Shown here piece by piece: positions 22,186 through 31,691 of a DNA stretch of 41,302 nt. Under the pieces are notes generated by a model. The model ran no database searches and was not told where the DNA came from. It saw only the letters and a program-made list of their open reading frames with translations. Made by a program: the position numbers and the translations under genes. Source of the DNA: Rhodoglobus sp. (GTDB taxonomy: Bacteria > Actinomycetota > Actinomycetes > Actinomycetales > Microbacteriaceae); assembly GCA_025463515.1 (NCBI GenBank), contig JAODAQ010000042.1, forward strand, positions 1-41,302, in the 5' to 3' direction. Numbering within the stretch: the stretch's first letter is position 1; the number at the start of each line of letters is the position of its first letter.

Positions 22186-22677
22186 CTAGCCCTCCGTCAT
22201 CACCGCGGTCACGAACGCCGCGGCGCGCACGCGCAGCCCGAGCATCCGCTCATCACGCGCGGCCTCCTGGTCGAAGCCCAAGTAGGCGACGGGCGGGAGC
22301 TTGCGCACGTTGGTCGAGCACTCGAAGTTCTCGCACACGAGGGTGCCGAGGGTGTTGCCGTTGCGACCGCCGTGGCCGGCGCGGCGAGCGCCGTAGAACA
22401 CGACGTCATTGGGCAGCGTGATGTCCTGGCACCACGAGCACTGCGCTCGCTTGCGGGGGTCGGCGTCGGCCTGCTTCAGGACCACGCCCGCCACGCCGTC
22501 ATCCGTGGGGACGACGATGTACGCGCGCTTGGCGTATTTCGGATCGCGCCAGCCGAGGTAGTCGAGGCGCTCCCAGTTGAGCTCCGCGAAACCGGCGGGC
22601 AGGGTCAGGTCAGACAGTTCTTTGCGCGTCGCGTTGACGAAAGACGCGCGGATGGTGGGGTCGTTCAGGGGCAGCAT
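22186..22677 (-). CDS. FBP-type treble-clef zinc-finger protein (EF-G-binding-like)
   Basis: A 163-residue protein matching the FBP C-terminal zinc-finger family found in FusB-type EF-G-binding proteins. The finger uses AQCSWCQDITLP near residue 78 and VCENFECSTNVRK near residue 113 (four Cys). FusB relatives rescue EF-G from fusidic acid, but stand-alone actinobacterial copies are not proven to do so. The ATG follows a TTGGAGAA ribosome site. Confidence 0.82.
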   Translation of the reverse strand: MLPLNDPTIRASFVNATRKELSDLTLPAGFAELNWERLDYLGWRDPKYAKRAYIVVPTDDGVAGVVLKQADADPRKRAQCSWCQDITLPNDVVFYGARRAGHGGRNGNTLGTLVCENFECSTNVRKLPPVAYLGFDQEAARDERMLGLRVRAAAFVTAVMTEG

Positions 22678-22716
22678 GGTTCTCCAAGAGCTTCGGTAAG
22701 TGGGTACGACTCAGCG

Positions 22717-22740
22717 CCGAGCCCTCTGCGAAGGGCTCGG
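22717..22740. promoter_or_regulatory. 8-bp hairpin in the FBP / mannosidase gap
   Basis: CCGAGCCC (22717-22724) and GGGCTCGG (22733-22740) with an 8-nt loop, in a divergent 172-bp gap. A candidate mannosidase -10 TAGACT lies at 22819-22824. Confidence 0.35.
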
Positions 22741-22849
22741 GAGCGGGGTTATCTGCCGCCGGCGGATGAGCCGCCGACAACCTCCACGTTCGAAACCGAA
22801 TACTGCATCCGCCCAGAATAGACTGGCGACCGGCCAAGGGAGGGTGTCG

Positions 22850-25777
22850 ATGGGCGGATTCGCGGCTTTCCTGTTCGGCCTCAAACTGCAGCAGCCTGCC
22901 GAGTACCGGCGGCTCATGCGCATCCGGCGCGGGATCTACACGAAAGTGGGCGGGCTCAAGGCCGGGATCCTCCGCTCCGCCGAGCCGATCCCGTTCGCCG
23001 AGCTCGACAGGTCGGCGTTCCGTCCGTTGCGCCCGGGCACGGGCTGGGGGCGCACGTTCGACTGCGCGTGGCTGCGCATCACGGGCGAGGTGCCCGCGGG
23101 AGTTTCGACGGGCTCAACCGGCGAGGTCCAGCTGTTCCTGGGCATCCGGAGCGAGGGGCTGGTGCACTCGGCGGAGGGCGACCTGCTCGACTCGGTGAGC
23201 ACCGCGTTCCAGCAGGGAGACCTGCCGCACAGCGCGGGCAAGTACCGGCCCGTGCGGGGCGTCGACCTCTCGGCCGGCTCGATCGAGGTCTACGCCGACG
23301 TCACCTACAACGGCTGGATCCTCTACGAGGTCGGCCGCCCCGCGTACTTCGGCGCCTACCTCGCCACCAAGGACGACGAAGTCTTCGCCCTGTACTACGA
23401 CTACCTCACGCTGCTCGTGCTGGCGGGGGCGACGGATGACCCGGCTCTCGAGTCCGAGTTGCGCACCGTGCTCCGGGCCGCCTTCTCCCGCTTCACGTCC
23501 GGCGATGCCACCGGCGCGCGCGCCGCCCTGGCGGAGCAGCTCGCCCGCCCCTCGGCCAGCGAGTTCACCTACAGCGCCGTCGGCCACGGCCACCTCGACA
23601 TGGCCTGGCTGTGGCCGCTGCGCGAGACCCGGCGCAAGTCCGCGCGCACGTACATCCGGGCGATCAACACGATCGAGACCCGCGACGACTACATCTACGG
23701 CACGAGCCAGCCGCAGCAGATGGCATGGATGAAGCAGCGGCATCCGGCGCTCTTCGACCGCATGAAGCGGGCCGTGGCTGCGGGCCGGCTGGAGATCCAG
23801 GGCTCGTTCTGGGTGGAGCCCGACACCAACCTGCCGTCGGGCGAGTCGCTCGTGCGGCAGGCGCTCGTGGGCCGGCGCTTCCAGCAGGAGGAGTTCGGCC
23901 TGACCGACGAGCAGCTGCGGCTGTGCTGGCTGCCCGACACGTTCGGCTACAACGGCAACCTGCCGCAGATCCTGCGGAAGAGCGGGATGGACTGGTTCCA
24001 GACCATCAAGCTCGCGTGGAACAAGGTCAACGACTTCCCGCACCGCACCTTCCACTGGGAGGGTATCGACGGGTCATCCGTGCTCGTGCACATGCCCCCG
24101 GAGGGCGACTACAACAGCCGCGGCGCAGCCGACGGGCTGCTGAACGGGCTGAAGAAGTACCCCGAGATCGCCTTGAACACCGCACTGCTGGTCTACGGCT
24201 CGGGGGACGGCGGCGGCGGGCCGGGCGAGATCCACCACGAGGTAACCCACCGCGAGCGGAATCTGCACGGGCTGCCGAAGGTGGAGCACTCGACGGCGAG
24301 CGACTTCTTCCGCGCGCTCGAGAAGCGCGAGGTCGCGCACACCCACCGGGGCGAGCTCTACCTCGAGACGCATCAGGGCACGTACACGACGCAGGCCCAG
24401 ATCAAGCGCCACAACCGGCTCGTCGAGCGCAAGCTGCACGAGGTCGAGGCGCTCGCGGTGCTGGTCGGCGACGACAGCCGCCCGGTGCTGGCGGAGCACT
24501 GGCGCGAGGTGCTGCTCAACCAGTTCCACGACATCATCCCCGGGTCGTCGATCGCCCGCGTCAACCGCGAGGCCATCGCCACCTACGAGCGGATCGAGAC
24601 GGCACTCGACGAGTATGCCGACGCGCTGCTGGCGCGACTGCGGCCCGCCGGCCGCTCGGCGCTCAACCTCACGAGCTTCCCGCGGCGGGAGCATGTCAAA
24701 GTCAACGACGAGTGGTTCGAGGCCGACGTCGAGCCGTACGCCGCCGCCGTACTCACGCGGTCCGCGGTAGAAGGCCTCGACTTCACCGACGACACTCTCA
24801 CCAACGGGCTGCTCACGCTCCGCTTCGGGCCCACCGGCGAGGTCGTGTCGTGCGTCGACGCGGATGGCACCGAGCACGCGGCCGACGGCCTCAACCGCCT
24901 GACGATCCACAAAGACCCCTATGTCTGGCCGTTCAACGCCTGGGACATCAAGGTCGACTACTTCGAGAAGGCCCCGCGCACCCTGCGTGCAACCTCCTCG
25001 GAGAGTTACGTCGACGGGGCCACGGTCGTGCGCAAGCAGGCGCACAAGAGCAGCAAGGTCACGGTCACGCAGCTCATCACGCTCGAGTCCGGAAGCGACG
25101 TGGTGCGCTTCGAGACCGAGGTCGACTGGCACGAGAAGCACCGGATGCTCCGCGCCGAGTTCCGCCCGGTGCACTACGGCGACACCGCCCTGTGCGAGAT
25201 CCAGTTCGGCCACATCGCGCGGGTCACGACCGAGAACGACCCCGTCGAGCGCGCGCAGTTCGAGGTGTGCGCCCACAAGTGGATCGCCACGGAGGACGCG
25301 GAGGGCGGCTTCGCGCTGCTCAACGACGGCAAGTACGGCCACCGCGCGAAGAACGGGCTCCTCTCCCTGAACCTGCTGCGGGCACCGACCTACCCGGACA
25401 AGACTGCTGACCGCGGCATCCATCGCTTCACGTACGCCTTCACCCCGTTCGCGACCGGCGACCTCGCGAAGGTCGTGCGAGAGGGCTACCGGCTGAACAA
25501 CCCGCTCATCATCGGCGACATCGAGCTCGAGAGCGCCGCTTCCGTCGACGACCCCGGCGTAGTGCTCGAGACGATCAAGGTCGGCGAGAACGGCGGCACC
25601 GTGCTGCGCCTCTACGAGAGCCTCGGGCGTGAGACGACCACCGCGGTGCGCACGACGCTGCCGCACAGCGGCGCCCACCAGACCGACCTGCTCGAGCGCC
25701 CGACCGGGCCGGCCGACCTCGCCCGGCTCACGTTCACCCCGTTCGAGATCAAGACCATCCTGCTGGAGGACGCGTGA
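22850..25777 (+). CDS. GH38 alpha-mannosidase
   Basis: A 975-residue glycoside hydrolase removing alpha-linked mannose; no signal peptide, so probably cytosolic. The N-terminal region is followed by the catalytic domain with GHGHLDMAWLWPLRET (metal-binding His/Asp) and the nucleophile Asp in WLPDTFGYNGNLPQI; then YGSGDGGGG and QFHDIIPGSS, and the beta-rich C-terminal domains. The ATG at 22850 is chosen because AAGGGAGG lies 6 nt upstream; the GTG at 22844 is too close to it. The stop overlaps the transporter start (GTGA). A fragment resembling repeat R1 lies in frame at 23102-23119. Confidence 0.93.
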   Translation: MGGFAAFLFGLKLQQPAEYRRLMRIRRGIYTKVGGLKAGILRSAEPIPFAELDRSAFRPLRPGTGWGRTFDCAWLRITGEVPAGVSTGSTGEVQLFLGIRSEGLVHSAEGDLLDSVSTAFQQGDLPHSAGKYRPVRGVDLSAGSIEVYADVTYNGWILYEVGRPAYFGAYLATKDDEVFALYYDYLTLLVLAGATDDPALESELRTVLRAAFSRFTSGDATGARAALAEQLARPSASEFTYSAVGHGHLDMAWLWPLRETRRKSARTYIRAINTIETRDDYIYGTSQPQQMAWMKQRHPALFDRMKRAVAAGRLEIQGSFWVEPDTNLPSGESLVRQALVGRRFQQEEFGLTDEQLRLCWLPDTFGYNGNLPQILRKSGMDWFQTIKLAWNKVNDFPHRTFHWEGIDGSSVLVHMPPEGDYNSRGAADGLLNGLKKYPEIALNTALLVYGSGDGGGGPGEIHHEVTHRERNLHGLPKVEHSTASDFFRALEKREVAHTHRGELYLETHQGTYTTQAQIKRHNRLVERKLHEVEALAVLVGDDSRPVLAEHWREVLLNQFHDIIPGSSIARVNREAIATYERIETALDEYADALLARLRPAGRSALNLTSFPRREHVKVNDEWFEADVEPYAAAVLTRSAVEGLDFTDDTLTNGLLTLRFGPTGEVVSCVDADGTEHAADGLNRLTIHKDPYVWPFNAWDIKVDYFEKAPRTLRATSSESYVDGATVVRKQAHKSSKVTVTQLITLESGSDVVRFETEVDWHEKHRMLRAEFRPVHYGDTALCEIQFGHIARVTTENDPVERAQFEVCAHKWIATEDAEGGFALLNDGKYGHRAKNGLLSLNLLRAPTYPDKTADRGIHRFTYAFTPFATGDLAKVVREGYRLNNPLIIGDIELESAASVDDPGVVLETIKVGENGGTVLRLYESLGRETTTAVRTTLPHSGAHQTDLLERPTGPADLARLTFTPFEIKTILLEDA

Positions 25778-27093
25778 CCGAGATCTCCGTCCGCAAGCAG
25801 ACGGTCTCGATCGTGGCGGCGGGGTTCGGGCAGAACTTCGTGCTCACGACCGTCTCGACGTTCCTGCTGCTCTACCTCGTGCAGTACGCCGACATCAGCA
25901 CCGCGGGCATCGCCGTCGTCACCGGGATCATCACCGTCGCCAAGATCGCCGACGCCGTGCTCGACCCGGTGATGGGCAGCATCATCGACATGACGCGCAC
26001 GCGCTGGGGCAAGCTGCGGCCGTACATCCTGTTCTCCGCGCTGCCGGTCGCGGTGCTCTCCGGGCTGCTCTTCACGGTTCCGGATGCCGACGAGCCTCTC
26101 AAACTCGTCTACTTCGGTATCGCGTACCTCCTGTGGGGCATCGCGTACACCGTCTGCGACGTGCCGTTCTGGGGCCTCATCGGGTCCGCCTTCGTGGACC
26201 CGTCGGCCCGCACCCGCGTGATCGGCTTCGTGCGCGCGTTCGGCGCCATCGCGCTCGGCCTCTCGACGCTCGGCATGCCGTGGATCGCCCGCGCCCTGAG
26301 CTTCGGCAGCGCCGAGACCACGGCCCAGGGCTGGTCGCTCGCGGTGTTCCTCACGTCGATCCTCGGGATGGCCGTCTTCCTCCTCGCGTTCTTCAACGCG
26401 CGCGAGCGGCAGACCACGGCCGTCTCGATGCGCCTGTCCTTCCGCCAGCTGTTCACGACGCTCGCCAAGAACACGCCGCTCCTCATGGTGCTGCTCGGCT
26501 CGATCCTCGGCTTCGGCCGATTCATCGTGCAGGCCGGCGGGGCGGTGTTCGTAGTGATCGCCTACAACAGCGAGGGCACGTTCACTCTCGTGGGCGCCGC
26601 GATCATCGCCGGCCTCGTGATCTCGTCCTTCGCCACCCCCGCGCTGCTTCGGCGCTGGTCGGGCCGCACCCTGGTGGTCGCGAGCTCGCTCGTCGCGGTC
26701 GTGCTCTACCTCGGGCTGTTCTTCGCCGGGTTCGAGAACCTCGCCGTGGTGCTGGTGTTCATCTTCCTGACCGGCCTCACCCTGGGCATCTTCCTCGTCG
26801 TGCAGGCGACGATGATCGCCGACTCGGTCGACGACGTCGAGAAGCGCCTGGGGGTTCGAAACGACGGCATCTCGTTCGCGACGCTCACCTTCGTCTCGAA
26901 GATCATGAACGCCGTCGCGCTGCTCGTCTTCGGCGTCTTCATCGTCGCCGCGGGCTACGAGAACGGCGTCACCGTCACGCCCGCCATGCAGGGCACCGTG
27001 TTCGCGTCGATCACCCTCGTGCCCGCGATCAGCTGCCTGCTCTCGATCGTGCCCTTCCTCTTCTACCGGCTCGGCGGTAAGAAAGAGGCATGA
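25774..27093 (+). CDS. GPH-family sugar:cation symporter
   Basis: A 439-residue, 12-helix MFS protein of the glycoside-pentoside-hexuronide family. Helix 2 and the next loop read DAVLDPVMGSIIDMTRTRWGKLRPY, the family's hallmark. It probably imports the oligosaccharide or mannoside cleaved by the upstream GH38 enzyme. It begins with GTG overlapping the mannosidase stop by 4 nt and ends overlapping the PIN gene by 4 nt (ATGA), so all three are translationally coupled. Confidence 0.9.
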   Translation: MTEISVRKQTVSIVAAGFGQNFVLTTVSTFLLLYLVQYADISTAGIAVVTGIITVAKIADAVLDPVMGSIIDMTRTRWGKLRPYILFSALPVAVLSGLLFTVPDADEPLKLVYFGIAYLLWGIAYTVCDVPFWGLIGSAFVDPSARTRVIGFVRAFGAIALGLSTLGMPWIARALSFGSAETTAQGWSLAVFLTSILGMAVFLLAFFNARERQTTAVSMRLSFRQLFTTLAKNTPLLMVLLGSILGFGRFIVQAGGAVFVVIAYNSEGTFTLVGAAIIAGLVISSFATPALLRRWSGRTLVVASSLVAVVLYLGLFFAGFENLAVVLVFIFLTGLTLGIFLVVQATMIADSVDDVEKRLGVRNDGISFATLTFVSKIMNAVALLVFGVFIVAAGYENGVTVTPAMQGTVFASITLVPAISCLLSIVPFLFYRLGGKKEA

Positions 27094-27491
27094 CCCGCTA
27101 CGGAATCGACGCCCTCACCGCGGTACGACTGGTGCGCGAGGGGGTGGTCGTCTCCGACCAGCACAAGCTCGTCGCTCCCAATCTGCTCCGCTCGCAGGCG
27201 CTCTCGATCATCTACCGCTCGGTGCGCGACGGGTCGACGACCGCGACGGATGCCCGGCAGCAGCTCGAGGGGATCACCACCATGAGCATCCGGCTGCTCG
27301 GAGACCGGGTGTCGCGCGGCACCGCGTTCCGCCTGGCCTCGTCATTGGACTGGGACGACACCCCGAACGCCGAGTACGTCGCCGTCGCGCAGCTGCAGGC
27401 CGACGCCTTCGTGACGGGCGACCCGGCACTGGCGAAGGCGGTTGCCGACCTCGTGACGGTCGCGCCGTACGAGGCGCTCCTCGCCGGTTGA
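27090..27491 (+). CDS. PIN-domain (VapC-like) protein without a visible antitoxin
   Basis: A 133-residue protein resembling the PIN ribonuclease fold: YGIDALTAVRLV with Asp7, LVAPNLLRSQALSIIYRSV, the DDTPNAEYVAVAQLQADAFVTGDPAL segment split here by words, and a terminal PYEALLAG. Acidic residues Asp7, Asp89/90 and Asp111 fit the metal site, but the usual Glu of LLRSE is Gln36, so nuclease activity is doubtful. There is no small antitoxin gene beside it; instead it is coupled to the sugar transporter. Its TGA stop is supplied by the R1 repeat arm (GGTTGA). Confidence 0.75.
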   Translation: MTRYGIDALTAVRLVREGVVVSDQHKLVAPNLLRSQALSIIYRSVRDGSTTATDARQQLEGITTMSIRLLGDRVSRGTAFRLASSLDWDDTPNAEYVAVAQLQADAFVTGDPALAKAVADLVTVAPYEALLAG

Positions 27492-27701
27492 GTAGGCCGC
27501 CCGCGGCCGGGCTCCTGCGGCACCTCCCTTCCCCGGGCTGCCCCTTCCGAAACGACGGAGTTTGGGCGATGCGGGGCCCCGCCTCCCCATGAAGCTGGTT
27601 GCGGAGCGCCCAAACTCCGTCATTTCGGAACGGCGGGGCGCTCGGCTTGTGCCGCCCTGGAGCCCGGTTTCGATGCGCGCGCCAGAGCGCCCTGCTCAAC
27701 C
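27486..27701. repeat. Compound palindrome: R1 repeat containing an R2 repeat (copy B)
   Basis: Outer arms GGTTGAGTAGG (27486-27496) and CCTGCTCAACC (27691-27701, one mismatch). Middle arms GGGCTCC/GCGGCAC (27509-27523) with GTGCCGC/GGAGCCC (27649-27665). Inner R2 arms of 24 bp with one mismatch at 27545-27568 and 27607-27630. The R1 inner sequence GGTTTCGATGCG survives only on the right (27666-27677). It lies between the convergent PIN and PPOX genes and carries both of their stop codons. Confidence 0.75.
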
Positions 27702-28076
27702 CGCGAGCAGGCCCGCCGAGCCCATGGCGGATTCGACCGCGATGACGATCGCGACGCGCAGCGGGTTCACGCGCGGCTGGCGGTAGCGAGCGGCGTACAG
27801 CTCGACCGCGAGCTGTACCGAAGCCGGATCCTCGAGGATTCGGGCCGTTCCCGCCAGCGTGAGCCAGCGACCGCCGTCGACCTGGGAGACGGTGGCGCGG
27901 GCATCCCGCCGCAGGTTCTGCACTTTATGCGACGGGCCGGAGGTGATGATGCGCACGAGTCCGTCGCGGTACGTGAAGCCGACCGGCACGACGTGCAGGC
28001 GACCGTCGGGACCCAGCGTGGAGAGCGTGGCGAGGTGCCGCTCGGTGGCGAAGTCCCTGCTCTCTGGGGTCAGCAG
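27696..28076 (-). CDS. PPOX-class F420/FMN-dependent oxidoreductase-like protein; non-standard start
   Basis: A split-barrel flavin/F420-binding fold: LTPESRDFATERHLATLSTL, GRLHVVPVGFTYRDGLVRII, RDARATVSQVDGGRWLTL and the terminal MGSAGLLAG. Typical members are 130-140 aa and begin about 25 residues before PVGF. In frame there is no ATG, GTG or TTG between the upstream stop (28095-28097) and GTG at 27989, which would lose strand 1. I therefore place the start at one of two CTG codons (28076 or 28073); this is uncertain. The GGTTGA stop lies in the R1 repeat. A -10 TAGCAT lies at 28092-28097 on the minus strand. Confidence 0.7.
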   Translation of the reverse strand: MLTPESRDFATERHLATLSTLGPDGRLHVVPVGFTYRDGLVRIITSGPSHKVQNLRRDARATVSQVDGGRWLTLAGTARILEDPASVQLAVELYAARYRQPRVNPLRVAIVIAVESAMGSAGLLAG

Positions 28077-28107
28077 CTCGCTCGCAGGTTGATGCTACAG
28101 GCCCGTT

Positions 28108-28121
28108 AACGATATATCGTT
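28108..28121. promoter_or_regulatory. Perfect palindrome, putative PadR operator
   Basis: AACGATATATCGTT, a perfect 14-bp palindrome in the PPOX/PadR divergent gap, followed by a second TATCGTTA at 28125-28132. PadR proteins typically bind AT-rich palindromes of this kind near their own gene. It could control both genes. Confidence 0.55.
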
Positions 28122-28148
28122 GAGTATCGTTAGCTTCAGGAGGTCATC

Positions 28149-28703
28149 ATGAGCAACTCATTCTTCGGAAACGGATACCCGGGCGGTCGCGGCGGCGGCA
28201 AGGGCTGGCCCGGCGACAGCATGTGGGAGGCCATGGAGCAGCTCCGCGGCCAGTTCGAGCAGAAGGCCGGCGGCCGGATGGGCCGCGGCGACGTCCGCGC
28301 GGCCGTTCTCGCGCTGCTCGCCGAGAAGCCGATGCACGGCTACCAGCTCATCCAGGAGATCCAGGAGCGCAGCGGCGGCGCGTGGAAGCCGAGCCCCGGC
28401 TCGGTGTACCCCACTCTCCAGCTGCTCGCCGACGAGGGCCTGATCACGGCAGAGGAGTCCAGCGGCCGCAAGACCTACTCGCTCACCGACGCCGGGCGCG
28501 CGGCCGCCGACGACGCAGGGCCCTGGGAGGCGCCCGCCGCGCGGGAGCCCGGCCACCGCTCCGCGCTCGCGAAGGCGGGCGTCGAGCTCGCCCACGCAGC
28601 AGCCCAAGTGGGCCGCTCGGGCAGCCCCGATCAGGTGGACAAGGCCGTCGCCGTGCTCGACGAAGCGCGACGTAAGCTCTATTCCATCCTCGCCCAGGAC
28701 TGA
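28149..28703 (+). CDS. PadR-family transcriptional regulator
   Basis: A 184-residue regulator. After a Gly-rich, disordered N-terminus (residues 1-50), the PadR winged helix has DVRAAVLALLAEKPMHGYQL, WKPSPGSVYPTLQLLADEGL and the wing SGRKTYSLTDAGR. The C-terminal helix (from about residue 140) should mediate dimerisation. A strong AGGAGG ribosome site lies 5 nt before the ATG. The ABC1 gene follows 24 nt later, and the two are likely an operon. Confidence 0.92.
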   Translation: MSNSFFGNGYPGGRGGGKGWPGDSMWEAMEQLRGQFEQKAGGRMGRGDVRAAVLALLAEKPMHGYQLIQEIQERSGGAWKPSPGSVYPTLQLLADEGLITAEESSGRKTYSLTDAGRAAADDAGPWEAPAAREPGHRSALAKAGVELAHAAAQVGRSGSPDQVDKAVAVLDEARRKLYSILAQD

Positions 28704-28727
28704 GCGGGCACGACCGACCGAGACCAG

Positions 28728-30404
<1,677 letters not shown>

Positions 30405-30407
30405 CCG

Positions 30408-30962
30408 CTACTGCGAGATCGCGTAGATGAGCCGGGCGAACGGGCCCATCGCCGCGGCCGACCGCAGGTGCACCCGATCGGACTCGATGCGGCGCGGCAG
30501 CAGCGGAGCCCCGCCGTCGAGGAACACGGGCGCGATAGACAGCGCGATCTCGTCGAGGGCGCCCGCATCGAAGAACTGCCCGACGAGCTCACCGCCGCCG
30601 ATGACCCACACGTCGCCATCCCCCGCGGCCTCGCGGATCGCGGGAAGCGCGTCGGCGACGTCGCCGCGCACGAAGCGGATGTCGGCGCCCGCGGGCGCCA
30701 GGAGGTCGCGCGTGGTGAACACGAACGTGGGCCGGTCGCCGTGGAACTCCCTCCACTTCTCCGGGTGCGCGAGGATGTCGGACTCGCCCAGCACCCACTC
30801 GTAGGTGGTCGAGCCCTCGACCATGACCGTCGCGTTCTGCGGGAGCATGGCCGGATCCGGCTCAGAACCGCCCTCGACGGAGAACAGCCAGCTGAGCGAG
30901 TTCTGCTGGTCGGCGATCCAGCCATTGATGGTCGTGGCGGTGTCGAAGACGAACTTTGTCAT
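30408..30962 (-). CDS. RibD C-terminal / DHFR-like reductase (1)
   Basis: A 184-residue NADPH-dependent reductase of the RibD_C superfamily: KFVFDTATTINGWIADQQN at the N-terminus, a central TVMVEGSTTYEWVLGE, and DVWVIGGGELVGQFFDAGALDEI with the nucleotide-binding GGG. It is unlikely to be the main dihydrofolate reductase. The ATG is 6 nt after TACGGT on the minus strand, predicting its own leaderless transcript, although a similar gene lies 33 nt upstream on the same strand. Confidence 0.87.
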   Translation of the reverse strand: MTKFVFDTATTINGWIADQQNSLSWLFSVEGGSEPDPAMLPQNATVMVEGSTTYEWVLGESDILAHPEKWREFHGDRPTFVFTTRDLLAPAGADIRFVRGDVADALPAIREAAGDGDVWVIGGGELVGQFFDAGALDEIALSIAPVFLDGGAPLLPRRIESDRVHLRSAAAMGPFARLIYAISQ

Positions 30963-30995
30963 GCCCCGACCGTAGCCAAGGGGTCTGACGCTGGC

Positions 30996-31658
30996 TCAGC
31001 GCGCCTTGCGGGTGAAGACGTAATGGACGACCCCCGACGGCGAGGCGGTCACCTCGACGTCGAACCTCGCCTCGAGGCCCTCCTGGCCGTCCCACAGGCG
31101 CACACCGCGACCGAGGATGATCGGGGAGACGACGATGTGGAGGTGGTCGACGAGGTCGGCCTCGAGGAACTCGCGCACCACGGTCGGCCCTCCGCCGAGG
31201 CGCACGTCGAGGCCACCGGCGCGCTCTGCCGCGAGGTCGAGCGCCTCGCGCGGCGAGAGGTCTCGGAACAGGAACTCGGTCTCGCCCACCGCAAGGTCGG
31301 GCCGCGCGTGGTGCGTCAGGACGACGACCGGCGAGTGGAACGGGGGCTCCTCGCCCCACCACCCGCGCCAGGTCTCGTCCTCCCAGGGACCCTCCTGCGG
31401 ACCGAACTTGCCGCGGCCCATGATCTCCGCGCCGATGCCCTCGCTCGTCGCCGCAGCGAACGCGTCGTCGACGCCGCGCGTGCCGCTGCCGATCGCCTCG
31501 TCCTCGTGGCCGGACATGCTCACGAAGGCCCGGGTCGGGAAGAACCAGCCCATCAGCCGCTGCCCGGCATGGCCGAAGGGGGCCTCGAACGTCCGGCCCT
31601 CGCCGGTCGCGAAGCCGTCGAGCGAGATCGCGAAGTTGTGCACTCGGAGTTTGGTCAC
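30996..31658 (-). CDS. RibD C-terminal / DHFR-like reductase (2)
   Basis: A 220-residue relative of the previous gene: VHNFAISLDGFATGEG at the N-terminus, GIGAEIMGRGKFGPQ in the middle, and LDVRLGGGPTVVREFLEADLVDHL with the nucleotide-binding Gly run. The two tandem genes are diverged paralogues by family, not a recent duplication. The GTG start is 7 nt after TAGGTT on the minus strand. The substrate is unknown; such proteins are often annotated as deaminase-reductase-like. Confidence 0.87.
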   Translation of the reverse strand: MTKLRVHNFAISLDGFATGEGRTFEAPFGHAGQRLMGWFFPTRAFVSMSGHEDEAIGSGTRGVDDAFAAATSEGIGAEIMGRGKFGPQEGPWEDETWRGWWGEEPPFHSPVVVLTHHARPDLAVGETEFLFRDLSPREALDLAAERAGGLDVRLGGGPTVVREFLEADLVDHLHIVVSPIILGRGVRLWDGQEGLEARFDVEVTASPSGVVHYVFTRKAR

Positions 31659-31691
31659 GGCTTCGAACCTAGCACCGGGCTCCGACGCCTC

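Noticed and set aside
24074-25678. A 534-aa minus-strand frame opposite GH38
   Set aside because: No domain pattern; the plus strand has well-conserved GH38 sequence throughout.
27090-27491. A classical VapBC toxin-antitoxin module
   Set aside because: No antitoxin ORF precedes the PIN gene, and it is coupled to a transporter; a key acid is Gln.
30408-31658. Recent tandem duplication of a reductase
   Set aside because: The two proteins share only the family motifs and differ in length and most residues.
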